A stretch of DNA of 64,000 bases from Trichomonas vaginalis G3 (Eukaryota > Parabasalia > Trichomonadida > Trichomonadidae). This document shows, piece after piece, positions 18,556 through 29,204 of this stretch. A program made the translations under genes and the position numbers. The stretch spans positions 2,356,001-2,420,000 of the forward strand of contig NC_067206.1 of assembly GCF_026262505.1 (NCBI RefSeq), written 5' to 3'. Below the pieces are notes generated by a model. That model saw only the letters and a list, made by a program, of their open reading frames with translations. It was not told the origin of the DNA and did not search any database. The stretch's first letter is position 1. The number at the start of each line of letters is the position of its first letter.

Positions 18556-18975
18556 TTAGAACATTTCTGGGTCAATGTCAATGTTCTCTTCCTCTTTAGG
18601 AGCAAACACTGGTTTAGACTCTAAAATCTTTTTACCCAATTTACCTTGAACTTCAACTATCTTAGACTCATAATATTCATAGTCGTCTGCTTTCTTTGGT
18701 TCATAAGGTATAACAAGTTTGTATGCTTTGCCTTCTTCGAGTTTTGAGAACTTTCTGTCAAAATTTTCTTTGACTGCTAACAAACCTTCTATGTCTAAGT
18801 CTTCAAAAGTTGCACCACTTTTTCTAACAACAGCAAACTTAACTGGTGCAATGTTCCAAATTTTGTCAAATGTAGACTTTTCAAAATTGTAGAAGTAAAC
18901 ATTCAAATATGTGAATGGGTCTAGTTCTTCTTTAAGTCCTGACATGTACTTGTTTACTGAGATGAATTTTGCCAT
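18556..18975 (-). CDS. hypothetical protein (139 aa), possible ssDNA-binding type
   Basis: A clean frame from the ATG at 18975, preceded by a T-rich box ending TTTTTTTATCCGATAGAAAAG. It is beta-rich with aromatic residues (YLNVYFYNFEKSTFDKIWN; GKAYKLVIPYEPKK) and ends in a strongly acidic tail (KEEENIDIDPEMF). A beta-rich body with an acidic C-terminus recalls single-stranded DNA-binding proteins, and it lies next to the helicase. This is inference; I do not see a family-defining motif. Confidence 0.55.
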   Translation of the reverse strand: MAKFISVNKYMSGLKEELDPFTYLNVYFYNFEKSTFDKIWNIAPVKFAVVRKSGATFEDLDIEGLLAVKENFDRKFSKLEEGKAYKLVIPYEPKKADDYEYYESKIVEVQGKLGKKILESKPVFAPKEEENIDIDPEMF

Positions 18976-19010
18976 CTTTTCTATCGGATAAAAAAATATT
19001 TTTTTTAAAT

Positions 19011-20237
19011 TTACTCAGAAAAATTTTTCTTTGTATATACGCCATTCTGAACATCTAAAAGACTTTTGACATTTGCCAAGAATGTTCGTTTAGACGCTGT
19101 CATATAACCATACTCTTGACAATATTGTTTATACGAATCGTACAATGACCTTTCATCTAAACACTCAAAGTCAGTTTCATCTATGAACAGTTCATATACA
19201 CTCTTGTTTGCTTCTAACAATGTTTGTCTTTCTTCGGTATGTGGAATTTGTCTTGGATTGAACTTTGAAATATCTAATGTCATGAAATATGAGAACAAGA
19301 GGTTGTAAAAGTTAGGTGTCAAAGTTTCTGCTAAGTCGTCAAAATATTCTGTATCTTGCATATGAGAATCTGACGTTCTGACAACTACATATCTTCTGTC
19401 AGAACTTTCTAACTTCATCGGAACGCATTGTTTGAAACCATAATGAAATTTGCAACATTTTCACAAACTCTTTGGTCTTTATATTTTCTTTCAACAACTC
19501 CAACTTTGTCTGTTATAAGACTCTTCAAAGCATCTGAGTTCAAAACTTTTGTTGTATCTATACTTTGAAGTTCATTGCAAACTATAAGTTTCATATTCTC
19601 TATTGAGAGTTAAACTTACCGCAGATGTTTTCTAAGTTTGTCATATTAGGGTTCGAATAGCCCTCTAACAGTTTGCAAAATATCTGTAAAGAAGTGTTCT
19701 TACCAGTTCCTTGTTTTCCAATTATAATGAGAGCAGTTTCATTTTTAGCACTTGGATGTTGTAAGATGTTTGCAAACCAACATAAGATATACTCATAACT
19801 CTTTCGTTTCCATTGCATATAATTTCTTTGACATGGTCTAACCAAGCTTCTATAATATTTTCTTTCCATTCTACTTGTTCGTATTTATATCCAGTGAAGA
19901 TAGAATAGAAGTTTGGAGAAGGTGTATAGAACTTTATACCACGAACTGAAAAATCTTCTAACTTTGACAATAAGATATCCCAAGCATCTAACATCTTCAT
20001 CCAACTTGTACGACTTTTATTTTCTTAAGTTTCTGTCTACATTCTTGTTCTGAAACTATTGTTGCTCTTGGTTTGTTAAAGACAACATCCCATTCTTTCA
20101 TGACATAACATTCTGGGGCAGAGTCAACATAAATGACTAAACGTTTCAAATTCTCGACTGCTTTGTTATAGTCTCTAAATGGACACATATTTCTGAACGC
20201 TTGGAAGTCATAAAAATCTGAAAGTCTATTCTGTACA
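19011..20237 (-). pseudogene. SF3/D5-like replicative helicase, broken
   Basis: Walker A IIIGKQGTGKNTSLQIF and a typical SF3 downstream segment (ESSDRRYVVVRTSD) are visible, with a winged-helix-like C-terminus (TASKRTFLANVKSLL). SF3 helicases of this kind unwind DNA for replication in virophages, NCLDVs and parvovirus-like systems. They are not part of every Polinton, so this is a notable gene for the family. It lies next to the possible ssDNA-binding gene. Broken (about three or four breaks). Confidence 0.75.
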
Positions 20238-20266
20238 TTTTTATAAAAATAAAAAAAAATATTTTT

Positions 20267-20949
20267 TTATTCTTGACTTTGTTGCATTTGTTCCATTTGT
20301 TGCATTTGTTGTTCTTGAGCTATTTGTTGTTGAAGTTGTTCTTGTAGTACAATACTTTCACCAGTTGCATCTTCCAATTCGAAACTTTCTGCCGTCATTG
20401 ACAAATACATAGGACATAAAAGTTTTACAGGAACAAAGTTTGCGTCAACTAATGTAAGTTTATGTTTGCTAAAGTGTTTGAGTTACTAAAGCTGAAAACT
20501 CTGCATTCGAATGAACAATAGGCAAACCAGCAGAGAAAGTGTTGTTTATACGCATGAGTATCTTTTGGTCATAGTAGTTTCTGTCGACATTCGAATAGCA
20601 CTTTGAACCTAAGTTTGAAACAATATATAAAATAGGTGTACTTAAAGTCAATGGAACAGATAGACCTTGTATGACACCTTTTCCTGTTATAGGAAACTGT
20701 TGGTAGTAAAAACCAGATATAAGTTTTGTATTATAGCTCATATCGTTTATACTAAACTCAGTCGGACATCCAAACATAATGAAACCTGCTCTAGTTGCAG
20801 CACATGTTACATCCGTCCTTAAAGTATTAAATAAGTCAACAAAACCTGTTGGTGGTATATCTGAGTAAGTATCTTCAAAGAAGTATTTTTTACCATTCAC
20901 AACAAAAGTCTTCTGGTGTCAAAAGAGCAAAACAGGCTTTAGTCGTCAT
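20267..20949 (-). pseudogene. beta-rich protein with Gln-rich tail, possible minor capsid protein, broken
   Basis: The body is beta-rich (GFIMFGCPTEFSINDM; LTLSTPILYIVSNLG) and slightly recalls the C-terminal part of the family 2 major capsid protein (FLCGFPTEVDFCF). The C-terminal 35 residues are mostly Gln, Met and Glu. Its ATG overlaps the end of the small upstream gene. It may be a further capsid component, but that is a guess. Broken (one or two breaks). Confidence 0.4.
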
Positions 20950-21065
20950 TGTGTTTAAGGTAGTTTACAATATCGTCCTTGAGGACTTTGTAAGTTTGTT
21001 GTTATAGAATTATATGACTCAGGGTTTTTAGTCGTAATAGTATAAACCACTATGTCTTCTGCCAT
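20939..21065 (-). pseudogene. small protein (about 40 aa), broken
   Basis: A short region opening MAEDIVVYTITTKNPESY from the ATG at 21065 and ending in the overlap with the gene that follows. Soluble, not recognised. About one break. Confidence 0.35.
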
Positions 21066-21069
21066 TTAC

Positions 21070-21345
21070 TTAGCAAGTAAATTTTAATGAAATGTTGTGG
21101 TCGTCAAATATTTTTATGACGTCTGGGAAACTATATTTTAAGTTCAACGTTTCACCTCCTTTCATAACGTATATCTTGTCAATGACATTATATGAAACAC
21201 CACAGCAAGCAATGTCGGGTTCTATTTCTTTGATGTTTATATCGTCTGCCTCTGTCAAAAGTTTCAATAGTTCTTTCAAAACTTCATGAGGTGCAATGAC
21301 ATATGAGTTCACTTTTACAGGGTTGTGTTCGACCAAGTTTAACAT
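21070..21345 (-). CDS. hypothetical protein (91 aa)
   Basis: An open frame from the ATG at 21345, which overlaps the stop of the upstream gene in a TAATG. It has a mixed alpha/beta pattern (SYVIAPHEVLKELLKLLTEA; KIYVMKGGETLNLKYSF). It has no membrane segment and is not recognised. The stop-start overlap suggests coupled translation of the two small proteins. Confidence 0.5.
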   Translation of the reverse strand: MLNLVEHNPVKVNSYVIAPHEVLKELLKLLTEADDINIKEIEPDIACCGVSYNVIDKIYVMKGGETLNLKYSFPDVIKIFDDHNISLKFTC

Positions 21346-21650
21346 TATACCAAAGCTTGACAAATCTTCTCCTGAGTTTTAAGTTTGTCTTTAAGTTGTT
21401 GGTAGTCGTTTCGAATATCTGCAACAGAACTTAAGTCTCTGCTAACTTCAGGATATGTTGGTTGTTCTTTTACAGGAACTATTGTTATACCATCTTCGTC
21501 TTCGTATGGTTTCCCCACTTCAACATCTCTTTCTTTGACATTGACAACAACACTTTGACTGTTTGTTTGAGTTGGTGAATTTAACTTCACATCTGCCACC
21601 GCCATTAAACCTTTTGAAACACTTACGCTTCTATTTTTCGGAAATGACAT
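21345..21650 (-). CDS. hypothetical protein (101 aa)
   Basis: An open frame from the ATG at 21650: MSFPKNRSVSVSKGLMAVAD. A Gln/Ser/Thr-rich stretch and an acidic segment (YEDEDGITIVPV) precede a C-terminal helix (DIRNDYQQLKDKLKTQEK). Its ATG lies 18 bp from the divergent gene at 21669. The end overlaps the next gene. Not recognised. Confidence 0.5.
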   Translation of the reverse strand: MSFPKNRSVSVSKGLMAVADVKLNSPTQTNSQSVVVNVKERDVEVGKPYEDEDGITIVPVKEQPTYPEVSRDLSSVADIRNDYQQLKDKLKTQEKICQALV

Positions 21651-21668
21651 TTTACTTAGAATAAAAAG
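21651..21668. promoter_or_regulatory. 18-bp divergent promoter
   Basis: TTTACTTAGAATAAAAAG separates two divergent start codons. Read on the reverse strand it gives CTTTTTATTCTAAGTAAA, the T-rich box plus spacer seen before many element genes. It matches the 18-bp gap at 6688-6705 closely. Confidence 0.6.
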
Positions 21669-21913
21669 ATGGACGTATTTGAGTATCTCTTCGAATTGAA
21701 GCAAACAAAGTTTACACACACAAACAATACAAGTTCATTGACAGAATAGTTCTTTACACAAACAATGGAAAATGTTATAGAATAGCAGTCTTTGCTGAAC
21801 CAAAATATTTTCATAAAGCAAAGAAAGTTGGTATAACCGAAATGGTGAAAGTTCTTGAAGCAGACAAAAATATAACAACAAAACTGACGATATTTCTAAA
21901 GGTAAGTTTATAA
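21669..21913 (+). pseudogene. small protein (about 80 aa), broken
   Basis: The region opens MDVFEYLFELKQTKF and continues with coding sequence such as YRIAVFAEPKYFHKAKKVG and a C-terminal Lys/Thr-rich end. Alpha/beta in character, not recognised. It converges on the capsid gene. About one break. Confidence 0.4.
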
Positions 21914-21978
21914 TACAATTTATGTCAAAACTGGCGTACTGTCAATATTTGACGGAGAGAAGTCAGTTCAAGAACAAC

Positions 21979-23582
21979 TTACTGACCTGCTGCCAAAATC
22001 TGCTCGATGGAAGCTGTCGTTATGCCAATCTGAGGAGCCCCAGCAGGTTTCATCGAACGAATCTTCAAAAGAGCATCTTCCGTGAAAAGTGCTATTGGTT
22101 TTGTAAACTTCTTTGCTTTCAATTCATCTGGACCGTCTCTGTCACCAGTATATTGTATTTGAACTGTACCAACAGTTGAAATACCACCCATAAAGTCTTC
22201 TGAGTCAGCAAATGGAATGCCAAGCCAAAAGTTTGAACGGTCTCCATTTGTATATTGAGTTTTTTGACCTCCTGTATGAGTCCATACTTTCACATATGGC
22301 ATAATAGAACTTTGCATTTCAGGGTTAATGGTTGTTGTGAAGTTGTTGTTAAAGTTCATAGCATCTAATGTCAAGTTGTATGACCTCATATCCTCAACTG
22401 TAGAATATTCTTCTCTTGGATAATATTTGCCATCTATGTTTATATGTATTTAATACCAGGGTTGTAGAAACAAGAATAGTCATTTATAGTTCGTCTGAAC
22501 AGTACAAACATAGTATCTGCATGTTTCATTGCAGTTGTTAAAGCAATATCTGTTCTTGCACCTGGGTCAGCACTTTGGTTTCCAACTTCACCTGCAAAGT
22601 CTTTGACAGATATTTGGTGTATAGGGAACATAAGTGGAACTGCAATATATTTGGCAGCTAAAGCATTTGAAATATCTGGGTCCAACATATAGACTGCAAG
22701 TCTGCTTTCTATTCTCTTGCATTCAAATTTTTCGCATGTGAACTTAACTGGGTCCCAAGCATTCCAGCAGCATTGAAATAATAGTTTACTTCAGTGTTGA
22801 GGTTTGAGAAACCAAAGTCTAAGTCAACTTTGTTTTGCAAAAGTCGGCGAATGACATTTTATTTTTCCCACTACGTCTGTAAGAGTGAATGGGTCTTGTG
22901 TTGGTGCAATGACTAAGTTATTTTTGCTTGGAGTAAGTTCGATAGAAATTTTTCCTGCCCAGTTTGGCAAGTATCTTAAAAACCTGAAGATGAGGAAAGA
23001 TGACAAAGGAACTCTAAGTTTCAGTTTTACTTTGGTTACTGCTGCTGCAGTTTGTCCAGAAAGGTTAACATAAACTCCTGGAACGTTAGGGTCAAGTCTT
23101 CTTATTTTCTCAATAGTTGCATACTGGTCTGTTTGTTCTCTAGCTTGTGGTTGTACTGAGTTTCTCAAAGCGAACCATTCATAGTTTGCCCATGTTACTG
23201 TTTGAACTAAGTCAGAGTTAGAATATATCTTATATCCCATGAAAACTTCTGGAGCATATTGGTATCCGACATAGAAAATTCCATTGCAACCTTTCTTGTC
23301 AGACAACTTGGCAGAAGGTTTTATTTCAATGTCTTGTTCCACGTATAAGAAAGAGTTGTCAATAGAAATTATATGAAACCTGTCGCAAGCAATATCTACT
23401 GTTGTTGAAGAACCTTCTCCAAACTCACCTACGTTTCCATAAGAAACAGCAGTTGTATATTCGTAAGTTCCAGGAACTATTTCTGACCTTCTAATGGCAT
23501 TGTCGCATTCGTTATACCATTCGGAAACATTTCCATTCATAGCATCCAAAACTGTTGGCGTTATATTCTGAGCGGCGTACAT
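21979..23582 (-). pseudogene. major capsid protein (double jelly roll), family 1, broken
   Basis: Coding region of about 1.6 kb. The N-terminal half has GIFYVGYQYAPEVFMGYKIY, then VKLKLRVPLSSFLIF and YLPNWAGKISIELTPSKN. These match in order the family 2 capsid protein (FWIGFDDAFYAVAGYQIL, LRLRIPVRRFLPLEA, IPAFAGNIQLKVKFSSD). The C-terminal half holds MLDPDISNALAAKYIAVPL and an end rich in beta strands. Polinton major capsid proteins form the double-jelly-roll capsomers of an icosahedral shell. Gene order (capsid next to a long coiled-coil protein) is the same in copy C. Broken (about three or four breaks). Confidence 0.8.
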
Positions 23583-23614
23583 TTCATATGAGTAAAAATA
23601 TAGAATAGTTGGAT

Positions 23615-26600
23615 TTATATGTCATAATAGAACCCACGTGGACCAAGCTTTACTTTCTTCCTGACTGAGTTTTTAACTCTTCTTTTTCCTTCATTGCCCT
23701 CTGCTTGAAGTTGTTGCATCTTTGCATTATGTTCATCTAGTATGTTGCAAATTTCCCATGTCCTTTTTGCCTTTTGGCTCTGGTCGCCCATCTCAGGTAA
23801 CCTATATCCTAGAAAGAGTTTGTCATAGTCTGTATTTGAGTCTTCGCGTATTGTTTGCATGACTCTTTCCTGAGTTTCCGGTTCAAGCTCTTCAAACAGT
23901 GCCTGTCCATATGGAATATGCTCGTTTCCAAATATATGTTTTTGTAGCCATTCTGGTTTTCTTTCCATGTTACCAACTATATCTTTTGTGAATGGGAAAG
24001 CTTTTACCCAATCTTTCAGTCTTGCGTCGTTTATTTCTGTAGTTGGTTTTATTTTGTCAAGGAACATGTTTTTCAATACTAACATTTCATTTGGTACTGT
24101 CCATTTGAGTTTTCTTAAATATTCATCCCTTCTCGGTTCATTGTCTGCAAAGTAAGTTTTTATGACATTTTGTAAACTTTCGTTTGCAAGGTCATGTACA
24201 ATAGGTTCTCTTCCTTCCTCTCCCTAACTTTCTTTCTAAACTCTTCACCAAATATACCATCTCTATGGTTCTGTGTAGTTCTTTGAGATAAATGTTCTAG
24301 AACGTCAGGTGTTATATTTCCATCAGCCATGTTCATTTCATACTGGTCCAAAATATCTGCATTTCATATCTTTCAATGGCATTAAAGCCGCGCTGAAAAT
24401 ACCAGCTATATCTGGTTCACCATTCACTTCCATTGCGTCTACAACTTCTTGGAATTGTGGTTGTAAGTTTATGAACCACCTATCCGGATTAGCTTTATGA
24501 CCCCATCTCATTGTAGTTCCATCGTCTGCAGAAACAAAAGTAGGTTTGTTTCCATCTTGGTTAGGTTCTGAATGAACTTTAAACAATGTTTCATTTCTAT
24601 ATGTTTTCTTGAAATTTAACCTTTTATTTTCACCGAGTTCATCCGAAGATTGAACGTTAAATGCTCGTAAGTAAAAAGGGTTGTTGTATTTGTGTACATT
24701 TTCTTTCAGTTCTTCCATTCTATGCTGAATATTTTCATCTGGTGTTGGAGTCTTTTGTATGTCGGCAAACATTTTTCGATATTCTTCTACTATGTCAGCC
24801 GAATTTTTTTAGACTCTTGGAAATATTCCATATTCTCCGCATACTCTTGTTGAGGGTCAAGATTTTTCGGCTGTTCCAAATCTTCATCTAGTTCTGTGAA
24901 GTTAGTTTCCAAAGGAGGACTTGTTCGTTTCCTTCAGGCTCTTCTAGCTGTTGTTGCTGAACTATTTCTTCCATGTCTGGTTGTATCTGAACTTCTTCCT
25001 GTGGAGTTTCTTGTACCTCATCTGCTGGCATTTCATATATTCCGAGACCGTTTTTAACAATTTCCCTATCTACGTCATCCGCATTCATAAGCTTTGTTCT
25101 TTCGTTCCGTCTCTATTTTTTACGCGTTTCATGAGAAGTTGAATTATCATTTAGCTCTGACATCAAATATCTCGGAGTAAATTCATCATGTCATTTGGAT
25201 GATATGCTATTAAATCATATCCCTTAGCGAGCTTGTATTTTCCAGGTTTGAATTATATCCGTTTTGGTGCTGAGCCATAAAGCTAAATAGGTTCGGGTCA
25301 GTATTTCCATCCTTGAACTTTTAATAGCTTCTTTATATCTGTCACTAAAGTCAACAGTATCTGGGAAACCACACTCCTTTAAGCATTTTTAAGAATTCTT
25401 GGTTTCCTTGTTCTCTACTTCTTTTATGTCCTTGCTCTGTTTGTGGTTGTTGTTGTGCAGGGTTTTGAACTGTTGGTTGTGTGTGTGTTGAACTGTGGTT
25501 GTTGTGTTGTGTTGTTGTTGTTGTGCTGGTTTTGAACTGTTGGTTGTTGTGTTGGTTTTGGTGCATGCCTGTGTCTGTGTCCATGTGACGATGTAAATGT
25601 TTTAGGTAGTCCTGGTGCAGGTGCTTCTCTTGGAGGGATAAATCCCAACAGCTGGCACATATGTTCCACCAGCTGGCACATATGTTCCATCTGCAGCGTA
25701 ATGTCCTACCTGACTTTTCGTTTTAAGAAAGCATTTACTAGGTCTGTTTTGGTCTGTTGTAACTCTTTTTCTTGACTTTTCACAACAGTTGCTCTAACGG
25801 CGTCATAGGCACTTTGAACTGCCTGTCTCGTTGCTGCATCTGTTATTTTCGTCATATTTTGTGCTACTTCTTTTAACTCTTTGTCGAAACCTTCAGACTT
25901 CAGTTTCTTTCCAGATGAGAAGTCGTTCACTTGTTTCACCTTACTATGAAGAGCTTCGAAGGCGTTCTTAAAGTCAGCATTTGTTAAAGCTTCATTTGAA
26001 CTGTCTTCATCCGCTTGTATTTTTGTCCTTATTGACCCTATAAGTTGGGCTGCTTTAGCGTTGGCTTGGGCATCTAACCAGTCATTGTTAGCTTTTATAT
26101 ATTCTGCGCTTTTCATTGCCTTTTGCATGGCTGCGTCGTTATTTTTACTTTCTTGTGCTAAGTTTTCATACTGTACGGTTTGGTTTTGCAACTGTAAAAG
26201 TTTTTCTGCCTTTACATTTGCTTCAACTTCTTTTTTATACTCATCGCTATCCATATATGTCTTCAGGGCTTTTTGTTTTATCTCTTCATCTTTCAGTACT
26301 TTATATGAGTAGTATGGTTTTTCAAATTTATGACATCTTGTTCCATTTTTGCTACTTCTGCTGCTTTTTCTGACACTTTTTTCGCATATTCCTCTGTACT
26401 TAGTTCTTTCAGTTGTTCTTCTTTCTTCTTTTTCTCTACGTTTAACTCATTGAGTTTCTTTGTGTGTCTGTCATATTCTAGTTTCTTTTCGTTTTCACTT
26501 ATTTGCTTCTGTATGTCTATGTTTGACTTTTTGACATCTGTTATTTGATTTTTGAGTGAACTCAAATTCATTTGACTTTGAGGGTTATAGCTGTTCCGTC

Positions 26601-26828
26601 TGCAGCTCCACCATAGCCTGCCATTTTCGCTAAAAGTGCCGCTCTTAAACCTCCACTCTGTGCACCAATAACTCGGTTTAAAAGCATAGGATTGCTTGAC
26701 ATTTGTTGCAACATAGTGGGGTCATTCAGCATTTGTTGTTGCAACTGTTGTTGTGGTGTCAGTTTTACTATTGGATGTTTCAATGCTCTCTTCCTCTTAC
26801 GTATATTCTTACGTAGCTTACGTGGCAT
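23615..26828 (-). pseudogene. very long coiled-coil/low-complexity virion-type protein, family 1, broken
   Basis: The largest gene of the element. A basic start (MPRKLRKNIRKRKRALKHP) and a Gln/Met-rich stretch are followed by a long coiled coil rich in Lys, Glu and Ala. Next come GTYxPAGG repeats, a His-rich patch, Pro/Gln repeats (QQPTVQNPA type) and a globular C-terminal half with acidic Gln-rich segments. The basic head suggests DNA or core contact, and the coiled coil suggests a structural role. Copy C at 46372-49735 is almost whole, which shows the intended size of about 1100 residues. This copy is broken about ten times. Confidence 0.7.
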
Positions 26829-27262
26829 TTTAAGTGAAGTTAAAAAGCGGTTTTTGACAGATGTTTATATGACACTTTTTGTTCAGCAAAAACTACTCGG
26901 TCAAAGTGTTGTCAGTTTTGTAAAATATTTGTTATATCGTTCTATAATATTTTTTTAAAGTACTCAAATATATACTTTAGAAAAGTGGGTCTATCTCTAT
27001 GAGCGTTGACGATAGACCATTATTTGTTCGAGCAAATATATACTATCGTATGTTAAAAATATTTTGACAAGTGTAAAGTATGTGTAAGCTCCTTTCTGTC
27101 AAAAGTTTGTCCGATGGTGAAAAAAGTATATATAGAAAACAAAAAACGTTTATAGTTCATTCAATATTTGAGATGGAACGGTTTGCCAACGGTAACTATT
27201 AAATAAAATAAAAAAATAGAGGGGGTTACCGTTGACGAAAACGGTTTATTTTAAACTTTTCT
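26829..27262. promoter_or_regulatory. 434-bp intergenic region with inverted repeat
   Basis: No gene is seen. It contains the inverted repeat CAACGGTAAC (27187-27196) and GTTACCGTTG (27225-27234) around a T/A-rich loop, followed by ACGGTTTATTTT before the ATG at 27263. The region and the gene after it are missing from copy C, where the coiled-coil gene runs directly into the terminal repeat. Confidence 0.5.
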
Positions 27263-28267
27263 ATGAGTAGTCCGAAAAAAACAGTTTATTTTTGTCTAAT
27301 GGCATTCGCTAGCGTGTTCGCTCCAAATTCACCTGAAGAAATTGCTTGCAGACTTTCAGCGCCCACAGGTTTAGAGCCTCAATATCAAACTGCAGCATCT
27401 ACACATTCTCCAAGCAGAACAGACAATTCAAATTCAAATTTGTCCTGCAATTCGCTCAATCCAAAGCCACTTTCACTACCAAAAACAATACCAAACGAGC
27501 TCCGTATTACAAAGAACCACAGCAACGCTGAACTACGCAAAATACTACTCAGATTGTCTGAAGAATACTTCAATTCAAAGCCAGAAGAAAGAGTTGCTGC
27601 AACTTTTAACAAAGAATATTGTGAACAACTCAACAAAGTTCTTGCAGACTTTACCAAACTACAAAAAGAAACACCTGACCCATTCGAATTAGGCGACACA
27701 ATTGTCAACTATTTTCCAACAATAACAAAGATAGTGTTTGACAGAACTATATGTCAGCTTATTGAAAGTCTTCCACCCAAAGCTGCAAAAAAAGTCGAAC
27801 AGTTTTGTGTCGAATTCAAATTAAAGAGTTACGGATATCAGGATGACGAAGAAGAACGTGAGTACGGACAAGAAACAGCAAAATGGCAATGTCTTAGCTC
27901 ACTCAACCCCAAGTTCAAACCATTATTTTACTCAGACAACAACACAATTCAAGTACGCAAAATTGCTATTCATTTCGTTAACCAAGCAGAAGACATTGAA
28001 GAAGGAGACTCTATCTCAGTTTATGTTTGCTACTGCAAGTTTTTCAAGGACGAATTTGGAGGACCAATTCTCATGCATGTCTTCAAGCCACATCAGCAAC
28101 TCTACGTTGAAACTGAAATAACACTCATGCATGGAATGTATCTCAAGTTTGAAAGCCAATTGGAAAACACATACAACATTTGGCTTTCATACATTCAATT
28201 CGATACACCAGATGACTTTGATGTTGAAGAAGAAGACTCTACTCAAGAAGATGAACCACAAGACTAA
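27263..28267 (+). CDS. cargo protein of unknown function (334 aa)
   Basis: A clean frame from an ATG, the last gene before the right terminal repeat. It has a short hydrophobic N-terminus (VYFCLMAFASVFAP), a Ser/Asn/Pro-rich linker and a helical middle (LRKILLRLSEEYFNSKPEER; CEQLNKVLADFTKLQKETPD). A beta-rich C-terminal domain (LMHVFKPHQQLYVETEITLM) and an acidic tail follow. The gene is present in copies A and B but absent from copy C, so it is optional cargo. Its higher C content and unbroken frame set it apart from the rest of the element. Not recognised. Confidence 0.65.
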   Translation: MSSPKKTVYFCLMAFASVFAPNSPEEIACRLSAPTGLEPQYQTAASTHSPSRTDNSNSNLSCNSLNPKPLSLPKTIPNELRITKNHSNAELRKILLRLSEEYFNSKPEERVAATFNKEYCEQLNKVLADFTKLQKETPDPFELGDTIVNYFPTITKIVFDRTICQLIESLPPKAAKKVEQFCVEFKLKSYGYQDDEEEREYGQETAKWQCLSSLNPKFKPLFYSDNNTIQVRKIAIHFVNQAEDIEEGDSISVYVCYCKFFKDEFGGPILMHVFKPHQQLYVETEITLMHGMYLKFESQLENTYNIWLSYIQFDTPDDFDVEEEDSTQEDEPQD

Positions 28268-28282
28268 CAATTTTCCGAATAA

Positions 28283-28366
28283 AAACTTCATTATACTAAA
28301 CATCTTCAGGGCTAGAAGGGGCGCAGCCCCTGGAAGCCCCACTACCTTTTTTTTTTTTTTTTTTTT
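28283..28366 (-). repeat. Right terminal inverted repeat with hairpin
   Basis: The reverse complement matches the left end. The inner hairpin here is GGGGC (28318-28322), loop GCA, GCCCC (28326-28330). The outer arms are AGGGCT (28308-28313) and AGCCCC (28335-28340). The inner stem differs from the left end on both arms yet still pairs. Confidence 0.85.
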
Positions 28367-28372
28367 TATGAT
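28367..28372. repeat. Right target-site duplication of the family 1 Maverick
   Basis: TATGAT follows the terminal T run, matching 3938-3943. The same hexamer and flank occur again at 39820-39825 in copy B. Confidence 0.75.
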
Positions 28373-29204
28373 GTAATAAGCAATTTTCAAATCATTGATT
28401 TTTTTTAATATTTCCGAATCACATTGAAATTTTCTTGAAAATCAATGAAAAGACGGCAGCATTTAGGAATATAATGATTTTTTTGACTCTTGGCATTACT
28501 CGTTTTAAATACAAAGTTGGAGAGGTGTTCACAAGAAAAATATTAAAAGCCAATAGTTAGTGTTGATGAAATTTGTTTACGATCATTAGAAATCGATTAC
28601 TGGAGTTTATAAAATAGCACATAAATGAAAACAGGACTACTCATTGAAAAACATCTGTAAGTCTTGCTTTTCAAAACCCTAAAATAGAATCACGATAAAT
28701 CTAATCCCAAGTTGACTAATGAAACACTTTTGACATTACAAAACTATGATCTTCTAGATATTTGTTTATTAAGTCAAAAAGAGCGCTTCAGTTTGAATTC
28801 GATACCAATTCAAAGGATTAATTGCTAGAAACTAACTTTGGCAACTTATGCCGAGAAACAATTTCGTTAAATAAGATTCCAAAGAACGAATTAAAGTCGA
28901 AATACCAATAAAAATAAAATGTGATGTATAAAACTTTACGGTGCAATATTTGCATATGTTTTGAATTTGCATCAGAATATACTCATTGAGTTATAACAAA
29001 TTCAATGGAACTTCCAAATATATCTAGTATTTCAGGTAATTTTTTCAAAAGATCACACCAGCTTTATCAATTTTTTTTTGAAAATTCGATCAATCAGATA
29101 AAGGGTGTTTGTTTTTGGCACGATGGTATTATCGCTATGAAAATTTTTCGACTATTCAATCAAATTTTTTTTTTCGACTTTCAAGTCAAAAATTTTGTTG
29201 ATCT
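28373..29204. other. host intergenic DNA without a recognised gene
   Basis: AT-rich, with stops in every frame and no repeat or RNA gene that I can recognise. Copy B repeats it at 39826-40656 with about a dozen single-base indels and almost no substitutions. Confidence 0.6.

Larger units (their letters stand above)
3944..28366. mobile_element. Maverick/Polinton element, family 1, full length but broken
   Basis: A 24.4-kb DNA element bounded by terminal inverted repeats and a 6-bp target duplication (TATGAT at 3938-3943 and 28367-28372), as expected for Polintons. It carries the family hallmarks: protein-primed-type DNA polymerase B, retroviral-type integrase, A32-like packaging ATPase, double-jelly-roll major capsid protein and a penton-like protein. 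It also has an SF3 helicase, an adenine methyltransferase, a tail-fibre-like protein and an HNH-type endonuclease. Both ends look whole, but the interior is a fossil with very roughly 30-40 coding breaks. Some breaks could be sequencing errors, because a related copy (46372-49735) is much cleaner. The target duplication is intact and the copies are close in sequence, so the insertion is probably young on the trichomonad scale. Confidence 0.9.

Noticed and set aside
28187-28390. 67-codon reverse frame with a poly-Lys stretch across the right terminal repeat (again at 39640-39843)
   Set aside because: It is only the translation of the A/T run and hairpin of the terminal repeat, with no independent support.
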